From contig NW_022985555.1 in NCBI RefSeq assembly GCF_010093815.1, forward strand, positions 310,001 to 374,000: DNA of 64,000 bases, in the 5' to 3' direction. The translations under genes and the position numbers were made by a program. Positions within the stretch are counted from its first letter, which is position 1. The number at the start of each line of letters is the position of its first letter. The notes beneath the pieces were generated by a model, which saw only the letters and a list, made by a program, of their open reading frames with translations, was not told where the DNA came from and ran no database searches. The DNA is from Pseudovirgaria hyperparasitica (Eukaryota; Ascomycota; Dothideomycetes; Acrospermales; Acrospermaceae). Below, piece by piece: positions 22,436-33,004 of this stretch.

Positions 22436-23722
22436 CCGGACGATAGGGTAGACGATGATAAAGGTCTCAATGTTGGAGGTAGGTTTCGAGAGGCTTTCGT
22501 GGCGCTAGAAGTTGAATGATAGAAAAGGCATAGTGTGCTTAGTTCATAATTAAGCTAGGGCCCCATGACATTGGCGCATGTCTCTCTACTTGAACAGCCA
22601 ATGACACGGAGGCGGTTATATGAACCATACGCCACAGTGCTTGTAAAGTCCTATTTATCCAGCTTTCCGAGATGTTTATTCTTGGTGTTGGCCGTAGAAC
22701 GACCTCATGGTTGAAACTGATGTAATCAGAATAATAGCGAACGTAGACGAGCGGGCTAGCTCTAAGATGCCTTCCGAAGAGGGGAAAGCGCCCGTTGTGA
22801 GTAGACGACCGCATGCGACCTTTGGGGGTATCTCTTCTCTGATATTTTCTTTCTCCGCCTTTTGGATCCGGATGTTCCCCAGATTTACTAAGACGCGCCC
22901 CCGGCTGTTCCCCTCGATGCATCCCCACTTCAGCCTCCGCCATTCATGCTTCTACAGAGTGCTGACTTGTGCCGCCTCAATCAATCAAGCGGCGCCTCGC
23001 TGCAGATCGTGTGCAGTCGTATGACCAAAGCGCCGCTTTCATGGAAATGGTTCACAGCGCAACGTATGCTTCAAACCCCAGCGTGTTGCCAAAGTACATG
23101 TAATGCGGGAGTCTTGTAAAGAATTGATTGTACGTTCCCGACAATGCTGAACTGTGGCTGGACACGCTGCCGATGTTACTACCTGCCACGACCGTCTTGT
23201 GATACAGACAGGATCATGGCTCTTGATAAAATATGGATTCCGTCCAATGGAGGCATATGTCTGGGCCAAGATGCTGGTCGGGCGTAGGGTGATACGTTCC
23301 ACTGCCGGCTCACCGCGCCGTCATCCCAAGCACGCCGTCCCAGCGCATGGCATTCTCGATATGTATGATCACCATTGGAGGACTTAGCCGAGCTCTCGTA
23401 AAGTGGTGCTTTTCTTAGCTCGTACGCCCAGATCTCTTCGAGAAGCCATTCATTGACAACTCGTGAGCGCTCTCTGCATTTACCCGGACCGGGTGGCCGT
23501 ACTTCTGGATTCTGGATACCCATTCCCCATTGACTCGATGCCTCATCGTCGGTCCAGAACGTGCATTTGTGCATATTCCTCTAGCCTTGCCGATCCTTCG
23601 AAGTACCAGGGACTTCTATAAGATCCGTTTAATGCCCACATGGTCCCAGCCTTAGAATTCCAATCACGATAGGCCGTCTCCTAACTTGCTCTTCGATTTG
23701 TTGGCAGCTTCCAGAGTCAGAC
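22436..23722. other. Intergenic upstream of MFS transporter; one doubtful open frame
   Basis: About 1.3 kb. The only notable item is a 131-codon minus-strand frame starting at an ATG at 23574 and ending at 23179 (MHKCTFWTDDEASSQWGMGI...), whose first half looks protein-like but matches no family I know. It could be an upstream exon of the small spliced gene or a chance frame. The 3' part serves as the promoter of the transporter at 23723. Confidence 0.3.
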
Positions 23723-25480
23723 ATGTCACCCGCCCTTCCGGCTCCGGCTTCAAAGAAAGCAGAGGTTGAAATTGCTCAAGCTGAGGCACCTGATCTTGAG
23801 AGGGTCGAATGGAGAAAAGATGCAGGATTGAGAAAACTATACACCTGGGCGTTCATTATCTGTATTGCCTCTGCCACTACGGGATACGATGGGTAGGCTG
23901 CCGCACTCCAATATTAGAGTCCTATACTAATGATTTTCAGTTCAATGTTAAATAACCTCCGTATTCTGGATACATGGAAAAACTACTTCGGAGATCCAAC
24001 TGGCTCTGATCTGGGTCTTCTAACCGCCCTTTACTCCATCGGTTCTATCGCCAGTCTTCCTATCACGTAAGCGTTTGTATATCAGAATTGTCAATATGAC
24101 ATGCATACTGACAAGGATTATCCAGCCCTTTCATTGCTGACCATTTCGGTCGTAAGCCAGCCATCACTATTGGATGTCTAATCATGTGTCTGGGAGCTGG
24201 TATCCAGGGAGGTGCGAAAAATCTGGCCATGTTCTCCGCTGGTAGATTCATGATGGGATTCGGAAATTCACTCGCTCAACTCTCATCACCTCTGCTCTTG
24301 GCTGAGATATGCCATCCTCAGCACCGAGGCCGTGTCACAGCCATCTACAACTGTCTCTGGAATGTCGGTGCTATCGTCTGTACCTGGCTCACATTCGGCA
24401 CCAAGCGCATCGACACTGACTGGTCATGGCGTGTACCAACCCTCACTCAAGCGTTCCCCTCAATCATCCAGCTTGTATTCATTTTCTGGATTCCTGAATC
24501 ACCTCGTTGGCTGATCTCCAAAGACCGCCACGGCGAGGCTCTCACCATGTTGGCCAAGTACCACGCCAATGGCAACGAAAACCACCCAACCGTGCAATTC
24601 GAATATCGTGAGATTCGCGAAACACTCCGTCTAGAATTCTCCGCCAAGAGCAACTCTTCCTACCTCGACTTTCTCAAGACTCGCGGCAACCGCTACAGAC
24701 TCTTGCTTATCGCGTCGCTTGGCCTATTCTCCCAGTGGTCCGGAAACGGACTTGTATCCTACTACGCCACTGATGTTTATAACTCAATCGGCATAACCGC
24801 TTCTGACACCCAGTTGGGCCTGAACGGCGGTCTGACCATCCTCTCACTCATCGTCTCCGTTAGCTGCGCTCTACTTGTCGACCGCATTGGTCGTCGCCCA
24901 CTCTTCCTAGCTGCTACCAGTGGTATGCTTGCAACCTTCGTCGTATGGACGATCGCATCGTCTCAGCAGCAGGAGCACGGAAACAAGGCCGCTGGACAAG
25001 CCGTCATCGCAATGATCTGGATCTTCTCTGTGTGCTACGCGCTTGCCTGGTCTGGGTTGCTCGTTGCATACACGGTTGAGATCCTGCCATTCAAGATCCG
25101 CGCCAAAGGACTTATGATCATGAATTTCTGGATTCAGGCTGCGCTGACCATCAACCAATATGTCAACCCGTTGGGCTTTGACCACTTGAAGCCTAACTAT
25201 AAGCTATACATCATCTACACTGTAAGTCTGGAAGATACCCACTGAACAAGTCCGACGTGCTGACATTGAATAGTGCTGGATTGCATTCGAACTCGTCTTC
25301 GTTTTCTTCCTCTACGTCGAGACAAAGGGACCGACGCTCGAGGAGGTCGCGAAGATTTTCGATGGCGATCAGGCCGAGGTTGCGCATATCGATCTCGAGA
25401 AGGTCGAACAGGAGGTCACGAGCGGCTATGAGGCAGAGAATAAACATGGCGTTGCTGTGCATCATCGTGAGGCTGTGTAG
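23723..25480 (+). CDS. MFS sugar transporter (hexose/lactose-permease type)
   Basis: Twelve-helix sugar:proton symporter of the major facilitator superfamily, plasma membrane. Exons are 23723-23892, 23941-24066, 24126-25221 and 25274-25480, giving 532 aa. Intron borders join SATTGYDG to SMLNNL, SLPIT to PFIADHFGRKP, and IIYT to CWIAFELVFVF. Diagnostic motifs: DHFGRKPAITIG (loop 2-3), GRFMMGFGNSLAQLSSPLLLAEI, PESPRWLI (end of helix 6), DRIGRRPLFL (loop 8-9) and VETKGPTLEEV after helix 12. The start ATG is followed by a short cytosolic N-terminus. Relatives include lactose and hexose permeases; the exact sugar is unknown. Confidence 0.93.
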
Positions 25481-25730
25481 TCGTATCTCTCGGAGCATAC
25501 GCACAGTTTATGCTTGTAGGTCTCCATACTGTCCTGCGCATAGGTAAAATTTAGTCTTCTTCGTTCGATTACACATAGTATTCTGAAGCTTCCTCTTCCC
25601 GCGTTTGATCAATTGTTTTAGGCAGCGAAGTGCCTAACGACCCATCTATGAGCCGAAAAATGTTCGAACTTTCGAGCGCTCGGCTTACTATTTTACACGC
25701 CTCTTCTGACGTAGGATAGGATTTGTCTGG

Positions 25731-27608
25731 TCATACCTTCAACGCGCGAGTGTTGGCTTCCAAAGCTTTTAGATCAGCCTCACCCTCTTCCCTGAAACGT
25801 TTCTTACTATCGTTCCAAGTCTGACGCATATCTCTGATCTCCTCGTTTTTGTTCTCCCTCCAAAGCCACGACGGCAAATTTCTCGTCGTCAACATCAAAT
25901 AACTGCTGTCGCGCTTTTCGATCTTCTTTTGTAGCTTGGTTTTCTTTCCGCTAGATTCCTGAGGTAAAGCTTTGTCGGGAACCAAGCGCAAGAGAAGATC
26001 ACGACATTGAAAGTCTTGGGCAGTGCGAGCAACCTCAAAGAGGCTGCACGTTGTTGCTGAGTCAAGTTTATATTGTTTCAATAGCTGCTTGATGAGCTCA
26101 TTCTGACTCTTGCTCGATAATTTGTAGCCACGGTTCATGAGATGCTCGATAGTACCAAGCTTCAGGATGCTCACGGTAGTTGAACCCCGAATTTCGGGCA
26201 TAGGGTCGAAAGGAGTATCTTCTCCAAAACTTGAGTCTTCGGTGACCTCACCGTCTGGCGTCTCGGGCGCTCTGTTATCTATCAACAGATCGACGTACCG
26301 TTCCCAGCTGGCAAACAGTTTAGCTTTCTTCTCCAGCCATAGTTTCAGATCCATCTTTGCCGCACCGGTGGGCTGGACGTCGTAGTCGTAGGACAATAGG
26401 TCTCTAACTTTGTATCTCGTCCTTTGTTCCTGTATACAAAACTTCAATACAGAGTAGAACATTGGGTCAGCGAGTTTCTTCGGTGTCCACTTTTTGAGCA
26501 GAGACTCTGGAGTGCCTCGAGAACCCCATAGCACCCAAGTGGAAGCCTCTGGGCGATTGGAAGGCTCAGGAAGATTCAAACCGGTCCCTAAGACTTTAAG
26601 AGCTAATACCCCACCAAGAGGTGTATATCCCGTAGCGCTGTCTCCCCAATTTTTGATGGCCATAGCATATGCATGGAGTGGTAATATCCATTGCATCTTA
26701 TAGTGTGACAGTTGAAACACGCCCCTTTCCGGATTTGCACCCAAATCAAGACATCGTCGGACCCATTTTGGTCCAAGCTGTGGCATTGTGTAGTAGGCTG
26801 CAAACAAGGGTTCCTCTAATGCTAATCGTGCCCGGTATCCGTAGTCCAAGCCCAATTCTACCTTGGCACCTCTAGAAAGGAGAAGCTGAAAGGTCTCGTC
26901 ATCATTATAGAGTATTGCTGCCGACAACGGAGACAAGGCCTCCTCCTCTCTGTGCCCCTTCCTGGGACCTCTGAGATGCACGACGAAATTGGGATCAACA
27001 CCTTTCTCAAGGAGCCATGCCACATCCTGTAACCGACCACCCTGCTCGATGCAAGTGATGAGCGCCGGCGACAACACTTCGTTCTCGAATTTGGGGAGAG
27101 TTGACACCAGGCCAGCGTTAACGAGATATTGAAGAAGGCGCCAACTACCAGGAACACGAAGGGCATTATAAAAGGCAAGTCCTCCATTGTTTTGCAGTAA
27201 GTCCTCGTTCTTGGCACAAGCACCATGTTCAATGAGAAACTTCACTGCTTCAACGTGCCCGCGACGAGCTAGAAAAATAGTAGACCTTTCCTTGAAGGCG
27301 GACCTGTAAAGGTGGTGGATTTTCACATAGCTGGGATCAGCCCCAAGGGAGAGAGCCTTGCGAATCTCTTCGACATTGCCTCTCTTACATCCATGGCGCA
27401 TTTGCAAAGCGGATACTTTGGGGTCTGCGTGGATGTTCGATTCCGTCCGGGCATTGAGATGACGGCTGCATCTCGAGAGGTTGATAAGGTCGCGATAGTT
27501 GGGGCCGGTGAGATATGCAGCAATCATATCATGAAGCTCCCGGGGAAGAGCTTCGATAGGAGAAAGCATCAGAGGACTGTCGGTAGAGGGTTGTGTATTA
27601 CTGTTCAT
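25731..27608 (-). CDS. F-box-like protein with ankyrin repeats
   Basis: An intronless 625-aa frame. An F-box-like helix set (IEALPRELHDMIAAYLTG, about residues 18-35, then LINLSRCSRHLNA) is followed by ankyrin-type repeats from about 75 to 300: GNVEEIRKALSLGADPS, GHVEAVKFLIEHGACAK, LQDVAWLLEKGVDPN and DDETFQLLLSRGAKVE. The C-terminal half is less repetitive, ending in a basic/acidic helix. F-box proteins recruit targets to SCF ubiquitin ligases, with ankyrins as the target-binding part; this is the likely role. Such proteins are numerous and fast-evolving in moulds. The start is the ATG at 27608, the first of the frame. Confidence 0.85.
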   Translation of the reverse strand: MNSNTQPSTDSPLMLSPIEALPRELHDMIAAYLTGPNYRDLINLSRCSRHLNARTESNIHADPKVSALQMRHGCKRGNVEEIRKALSLGADPSYVKIHHLYRSAFKERSTIFLARRGHVEAVKFLIEHGACAKNEDLLQNNGGLAFYNALRVPGSWRLLQYLVNAGLVSTLPKFENEVLSPALITCIEQGGRLQDVAWLLEKGVDPNFVVHLRGPRKGHREEEALSPLSAAILYNDDETFQLLLSRGAKVELGLDYGYRARLALEEPLFAAYYTMPQLGPKWVRRCLDLGANPERGVFQLSHYKMQWILPLHAYAMAIKNWGDSATGYTPLGGVLALKVLGTGLNLPEPSNRPEASTWVLWGSRGTPESLLKKWTPKKLADPMFYSVLKFCIQEQRTRYKVRDLLSYDYDVQPTGAAKMDLKLWLEKKAKLFASWERYVDLLIDNRAPETPDGEVTEDSSFGEDTPFDPMPEIRGSTTVSILKLGTIEHLMNRGYKLSSKSQNELIKQLLKQYKLDSATTCSLFEVARTAQDFQCRDLLLRLVPDKALPQESSGKKTKLQKKIEKRDSSYLMLTTRNLPSWLWRENKNEEIRDMRQTWNDSKKRFREEGEADLKALEANTRALKV

Positions 27609-28822
27609 GTCGTTGAGATCTCGGGACCCGAAGAAGGAAGCACACTGCAGCTTCGCTTCGATGATCCTATTTGCGGAGTTGATCGAGAACAGTCGTTTTT
27701 TTCAAGACCACACCAATGTTTGGAGTCACCCCAAAGATGTTCTCCAATGAGAGGATGAAACATCAAACTAATTAGTATGAGTCGAAGCAAAACATCGAGG
27801 GAGTCTCGGCCGAGCCCGCTTTAGGCTTAGCATCCCTAGTCTGTACTAGCGCTGGGCTTAATTGAACCCTTGACCCTTGGGAGCGAAAAACCCATCACAA
27901 GTTTAGTATATATATTATGCTATGCTAATTACCATGCCCATGGGAAATACCCTCTGAAGGCAGACCGTCTATTTCATCCTCTTCCGTAACATGCCTCGCA
28001 ATACCATGTATGCGACATATGCCAGGCTATATGGCCTTTCTTATCATTTACGACCGAGAGCTTCATAGTTCAAAACCCACAACTTTAGAAAATCCGCCTT
28101 ACCAACGCCTCGCTAGTAGTAATCGACATTTTAGTATTATGTTCGCCAAGTCCGTTAGTTGTCCTGTTGTCCTGTTCCTGAGTATGCAATAGTGTACTGC
28201 CCTCCTATTGGCTTGTTCGTTAAACAGGATTGCATAATGTGATTGCGCCAAGCACCATCCGTGCCAAAACCACTTGCGGCCATCTATCGAAGCGAGGCGA
28301 AAAGCTTCTTGAAACGCTTACTTTATCCTGAAGAAGAACTAACCTCGCGCCACAGATACTTCTATCCAGGAACCGTAACCAAGTTCAGTTCTACCACTGA
28401 CTCTTCCCTTCACCGCGGGTCCGCGGCTGCCTGTTCTTTACAAAGTTGTCATGACTAGTTCCATCTCTGCGAAGCAGACATCAGGGCTTGGATCCTTTGG
28501 GAGGTTTGCACTTCTCGTGGCACACGGTGAACGCGATGCTGCCTGGAATACCAAGCTCTCCAATTTCGCTTTCGTTTCCACCTCGCCAACAAGCGAAGGA
28601 TGTTCTCGAGTATATTTATAAATGGCCCATGGCCCTGCTGAAAATCCTCAACAATTACCAGTGCGCAGATCCGATTCCCTCTCCGGTTCACGGCTTCTGA
28701 AGGTTTTCAGTGCATCTACCATTGCGTCACTCGTTTTCCTGATCTAGTAATATATAAACATTCTGCCTCTTCAATTTTGGAGTTGTCTCTTTACACTTTT
28801 CTCCCCCTTCGACAACACCAAA
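27609..28822. promoter_or_regulatory. Divergent intergenic, F-box/ankyrin gene and surface-protein gene
   Basis: About 1.2 kb. A TATA motif near its right end belongs to the surface-protein gene. 28240-28700 on the plus strand has two adjacent protein-like frames (RSEAKSFLKRLLYPEEELTS, then AKDVLEYIYKWPMALLKILN) without a start or motifs; they may be remnants. No gene is called. Confidence 0.35.
28751..28758 (+). promoter_or_regulatory. TATA box of the GPI-protein gene
   Basis: TATATAAA lies 72 bp before the ATG at 28823 and is followed by a CT-rich leader ending in CACCAAAATG, a typical strong fungal promoter and start context. Confidence 0.5.
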
Positions 28823-29599
28823 ATGAAGCTCTCTACCATCACCACCATTATTCTTCCACTCCTCTCCAGCCTCGCTCTGGCAACCGACATCGACGTCTCC
28901 CATAAAGAAGTCGAAGTCGTTATCAATGTTTTCCTAGTTGGATCATCTAGCTATTACTATTATGACGCTTCCGTCATCGCCGCTGATAGCTCCGCGACAA
29001 CACTCACTCTTGGCCTCCCTCAATCCGAAGTCGACTACTACGCAACTGCCTACGACGACGATTATTACGGCGACTATACCTACGCCACCCCAACTATCAC
29101 TATCACCCAGGGAGACTCTTTCATGGTCGCACAGGTCACTGATGCCCCATACACTACACACCTTAGCTGTGATATCACTGGCACAACAGAAGCGACGTGT
29201 CATGAAACCATGATGAGTGCCAGCAGGAACGGAGAGGGCGCGTACACCCGTATCAGTGAGACAACGTATGGGGAAGAAGATGTTGAGGAGGGATTTTATC
29301 CCGTCACAATCACAGCTGGTGTCGACAAGGTACTGGCTGCTGAGAGCGCGCAAACCGAGACTAGATTTACTTTGACTGGACTTCGTAAGTACATATCTCT
29401 TCTTATCTCTGTTATAAAGCTGAAGAGTCAAATAGCTACTCTGGCACCAACCCAGAATACTGATGGCCAGTCAGAACCGACTACGAACGTCCCTGTTGCA
29501 CCAACTCCCACTTCCACGGGCGCGGCTGCGGCGGTGACCTTCGTGCAGGGTGGAATGGTAGCCGGCGTCGCTGCTGCAATGGCTGCATTGGCTTTGTAG
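28823..29599 (+). CDS. Putative GPI-anchored cell-surface protein
   Basis: A secreted protein with signal peptide (MKLSTITTIILPLLSSLALA), a Tyr/Asp-rich middle (YYYYDASV, YDDDYYGDYTY), two cysteines (about residues 113 and 123), then a Thr/Pro linker and a C-terminal GPI signal: a small-residue site followed by the hydrophobic tail GGMVAGVAAAMAALAL. Exons are 28823-29384 and 29436-29599 (241 aa); the 51-bp intron is a multiple of three and has no stop, so an unspliced mRNA would encode 258 aa. It would need Gpi8, encoded at 5144-6384, for anchoring. It faces the permease gene tail to tail, 120 bp apart. No named family recognised. Confidence 0.85.
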   Translation: MKLSTITTIILPLLSSLALATDIDVSHKEVEVVINVFLVGSSSYYYYDASVIAADSSATTLTLGLPQSEVDYYATAYDDDYYGDYTYATPTITITQGDSFMVAQVTDAPYTTHLSCDITGTTEATCHETMMSASRNGEGAYTRISETTYGEEDVEEGFYPVTITAGVDKVLAAESAQTETRFTLTGLRKYISLLISVIKLKSQIATLAPTQNTDGQSEPTTNVPVAPTPTSTGAAAAVTFVQGGMVAGVAAAMAALAL

Positions 29600-29719
29600 C
29601 CTTTGTATTCCGAGGACGCAGAAATGACACGAGCGATTATTGGCAGCCAGTGTTGATACCACCACGAGGACGAATCAATTAGATACCACACTTGTAATGT
29701 TTTATGTTGACGCATAATA

Positions 29720-31379
29720 TCACTCCACCTTGGTGGTATGGTTTGCCTCTTGCTCTAGCTCGTCTTCGTATACGTTGATCTTGTACGATGCAAACTCCCT
29801 CGCGCTCACCTTCCTGTGAAACATTACATCGGCTTCTTCGTAGCTCCGTCCTCGAAGCTCGGGTAGTCTGAAGTACGCCCATAGCGCTGTTAACGCTGCA
29901 GTACCACACCAAAAGAATCCTGCTTTGCCTTTCCAGTTGCCTTCGGTTGGATTGATCATGTATCTATCCATGCTTAGTGAAGACGGACGGGCTAATGATA
30001 AGCTTAACTTACGGATGTATAACATTGGCAACGATCTGTGTTATATTGTAAGCATTTCTCGACAAACAGATTGATTTGGCTCGCAATCTGATGGAAGAGG
30101 TTTCGCTAATGATTATGAAGCAGATTGGCCCAACAGTCATGGTATAGGTTCCCAGCCATAGTAAGCAGAGAGCGACCTGACCCCATTGTGACCCTGGACT
30201 ATCCACAACACCGAGGATTCCAATGATGAAGAGATAGGTGGAGCAACAGACCAGTCCTGTAGTATAAAGAGTCCGGCGACCAAACCGACCCAAAAGGAAC
30301 CATGAGGTGACGTTGCAGATGAATGCAAGTGAAGTGCCACCGACGGCAATCTTGTAATTATTCTGTGTGGATATTCCGGCTTGCTCGAAGAAGTATGTTG
30401 GACCATATGCAAAAGCCGATCCCGACAAAACTTGGCCGGCAAACGTCATGCAGACAATTTCTGTACGGCGTCGATCACTGCCCTTGAAGCAATCGATGTA
30501 GTTCGAGCCCGAGGATACTTCGTCTTCGATCTGGAGCGTGTGTATGATTTGCGCAATCGTCCTTTTGTTTTCGTCTTCCGTTCCTTCTCCAAGTTGCCGC
30601 AATGCTTTCTTCGCCTTGGTGAAATGCTTGTTCTTGACCAACCACCAGGGCGATTCTGGGGCGAAGAGGATGATGCAGAATAGTGGTAGCGGCCATGCCC
30701 ATTGTACACCGTATGCTACTCTATACGACCACTCACTGTCCATCTGCAGTGCCCCATAGAGAACACCGGCGGCAATGAGCTGGCCGATACACCAACAAAG
30801 ATTGATATAGTTTGTCAAGTATCCTCGCAGAACCATGGGACAGACTTCACTCGCATAGGCAGGCCCAGACGTGGCAAAGACTCCCCACATCAAGCCTGCC
30901 AACACTTGCGCAGTAACCAGTACAGCCGGGCTCTTTGCGAAGAAGAAGATGAAAATGAACCAATTCAGTATGAAAAGGGCCACAAGCATGACTTTCTTAT
31001 ACCCAAACTTTTGGCTCAGATAACCATTCGCAAACCCACCGATGATTATTCCTGCATTCGCGCCATTCGAGAGTCCAGCTTGCCATGGTCCAGAGACTTG
31101 GTAGCCAATGCCCTCGTAGTATGTACCAAACTGCTTCTGGAAGGCTGGGTACGCGAAGAACTGATATATGAGCCCGACGTCGTAGCCTTCCATAATGACG
31201 GTCAAGGAAATTATAGCAGACCATATAGCAGCCTTGCGGTGTTTGACGAGGGCTTCGCGTAGGGTCAACTGGTGCTCGGCGGCAGCTGCTTGGGCTGCAT
31301 CTTTGGTGTTCTCGAAGTCTGAGCTGCTTTCGAGATGTTCGACAGTATCACTGTTTGCGGCAGCTTTTTCGTTCGCCAT
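29720..31379 (-). CDS. MFS alpha-glucoside (maltose-permease type) transporter
   Basis: Twelve-helix sugar symporter closest to fungal general alpha-glucoside permeases. Exons are 31379-30013 and 29963-29720 with a 49-bp intron joining ANVIHP to YMINPTEGNWKGKAGFFWCG; 536 aa. Motifs: SLTVIMEGYDVGLIYQFFAYP in helix 1, ASEVCPMVLRGYLTNYINLCW, PESPWWLVKN (the W in place of R is typical of the alpha-glucoside group), GRFGRRTLY and PELRGRSYEEADVMF at the end. The ATG at 31379 (MANEKAAANSD) is the first in the frame. It likely imports maltose, trehalose or similar disaccharides; the substrate is inferred from family resemblance. Confidence 0.92.
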
Positions 31380-32337
31380 GCTGACTTGCTCAAAGGATCG
31401 GTATGGGTCATGCAAATGCTTGTGCCACGGCTGGCGACGTGGGATGCTCCTAGGTTATAAGGAGAAACACCACACGGCAGACGATTCAGCACGACCAGAA
31501 TCATGGCCTCTCGTGACCTGTGGCACCAGGGATACGATTCAGATGCCGACTATATAATCATGGAATTGCCATATGCAACTTGCGGCTTGCGGGAAACTGC
31601 GCTCTGATTCGCTGTAGGTCACCCCGCTTTCGCCTGAGAATCTGGGGAACAAGGGGAAGTTTGGGGACCGATGATGCCGATCAGTTCTTGATAAGAAACA
31701 TCTGGACTCGTCGCCATCAGCTTCTAGATGCAACTTGATAGCCCCAGGATGATTTTGCAGCACCAGAATTCAAGAAAGTAAGAGTGATACATTCGTCGTC
31801 TCATCCACGGACACAGTTCAGTGGGACGTAGCACAAAACCTGCACATGAACAGAAAGCATCTTTGCGGTCGTACAGAAGGAAGACACGGGAAGATAGCCT
31901 CAGGTTGCGGCACAGCATAAGACGCTGGACCAATCAATGTCGATCTGCCACGAGGGATGATGCGTGAGTATCTCATCGTGCAGTTCACGAAAGCACGAGT
32001 ATAGATCACATAGCCTCGACGATCGAAATGATTCTCCTTCTTAGACGTGAAATGTACCGAACAATGGTCAAATAGAGAACCGGGACGGGCCAGAGTATGT
32101 ATTGAGGAGGACTGGGGAGTCTTTATATGTAAATCAAGCCTCGTTCCGAGATCAGCATTTACTAGTATACGGTGCTCCTGGGATGTACTAAAATAGGAAA
32201 TCATTCACCCATTCCTTTCATTTCCTCCATTTCCCCCACTGTCTCCATTTCCCCGACATGAGGTCGTTTCACAGTTTGACAGTAACGCTCTATTCGACGA
32301 CATCTTCAACTCGCCCGACATGCTTCTACAGTCTTCT
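31380..32337. other. Intergenic between permease promoter and small secreted-protein gene
   Basis: About 960 bp. The left part is the promoter of the minus-strand permease. Short open frames on both strands show no motif or splice logic, and nothing is called. Confidence 0.3.
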
Positions 32338-33004
32338 TTAAGGCGTGAGGATATCAACTAAAACTGGCAAGAGAGCCTTCGGAACAGTAGCATCAGCATA
32401 CACGGCCTGTAGCTTGCAAGGCTCCAACGTATACGTGAGATATGCGTCGAAGAAAGCTTCTACCGGAGTAGGTATAGCGTGAAGTGCACCAAGGACCTTT
32501 ACAGTTGATCATCAGCTTAGGACAAGCAAGATATACAAAAGATTCCTAACAGAAAGAGGGCCTGCCACTTACCACCGTGACGTTAAAGAAGTTATGGGTG
32601 TCGTCAGTGTTCACGAAGGCATGGGCCTCCACCGACGTCAAGAGCTCATAGAGAATCGCCAGGAAACTAATCGTGGATTGTCGGTCATGTGAGACCTGTA
32701 TCCCACCGATGTGGTTCGGGTTGCTTTATGAAAGTCAGCTCGTGGCATCTGTTATTGTGCTGATAGAGCCCAGATCTACAACTTACACGGTGATGCTGGC
32801 ATCATCACTGAAAGGATAAGCCGTGTAGGTCGCAACGGACTGTTGGAGGGTAGGCTCTACGATAGCAGCCACGGCCCTTTTCGCCAATTCGATACGAGCG
32901 GGGGCATCGCAAGCGGTTCTGGGCCTGTTGAGGCTGCGTGCAAAGGCGAAATGCGGAGAGAGAAGAAATCCATAAAGGAAAGTGACCAAGCTTAAGGCGT
33001 ACAT
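32338..33004 (-). CDS. Small secreted protein, 175 aa, candidate effector
   Basis: Three exons, 33004-32787, 32723-32573 and 32496-32338, with introns of 63 and 76 bp; the frame is continuous across both joins (ASITV to NPNHIGG, NFFNVTV to VLGALHA). The ATG at 33004 opens a clear signal peptide (MYALSLVTFLYGFLLSPHFAFA). The mature protein is about 153 aa with two cysteines, one near each end, which could pair, and no transmembrane segment. A probable 5' UTR intron (33019-33080, GTAAGT...GATAG) and a TATATAT motif at 33163-33175 support transcription. No family recognised; size and secretion fit an effector or surface-active protein, which is inference. It borders a gene-poor stretch. Confidence 0.72.
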
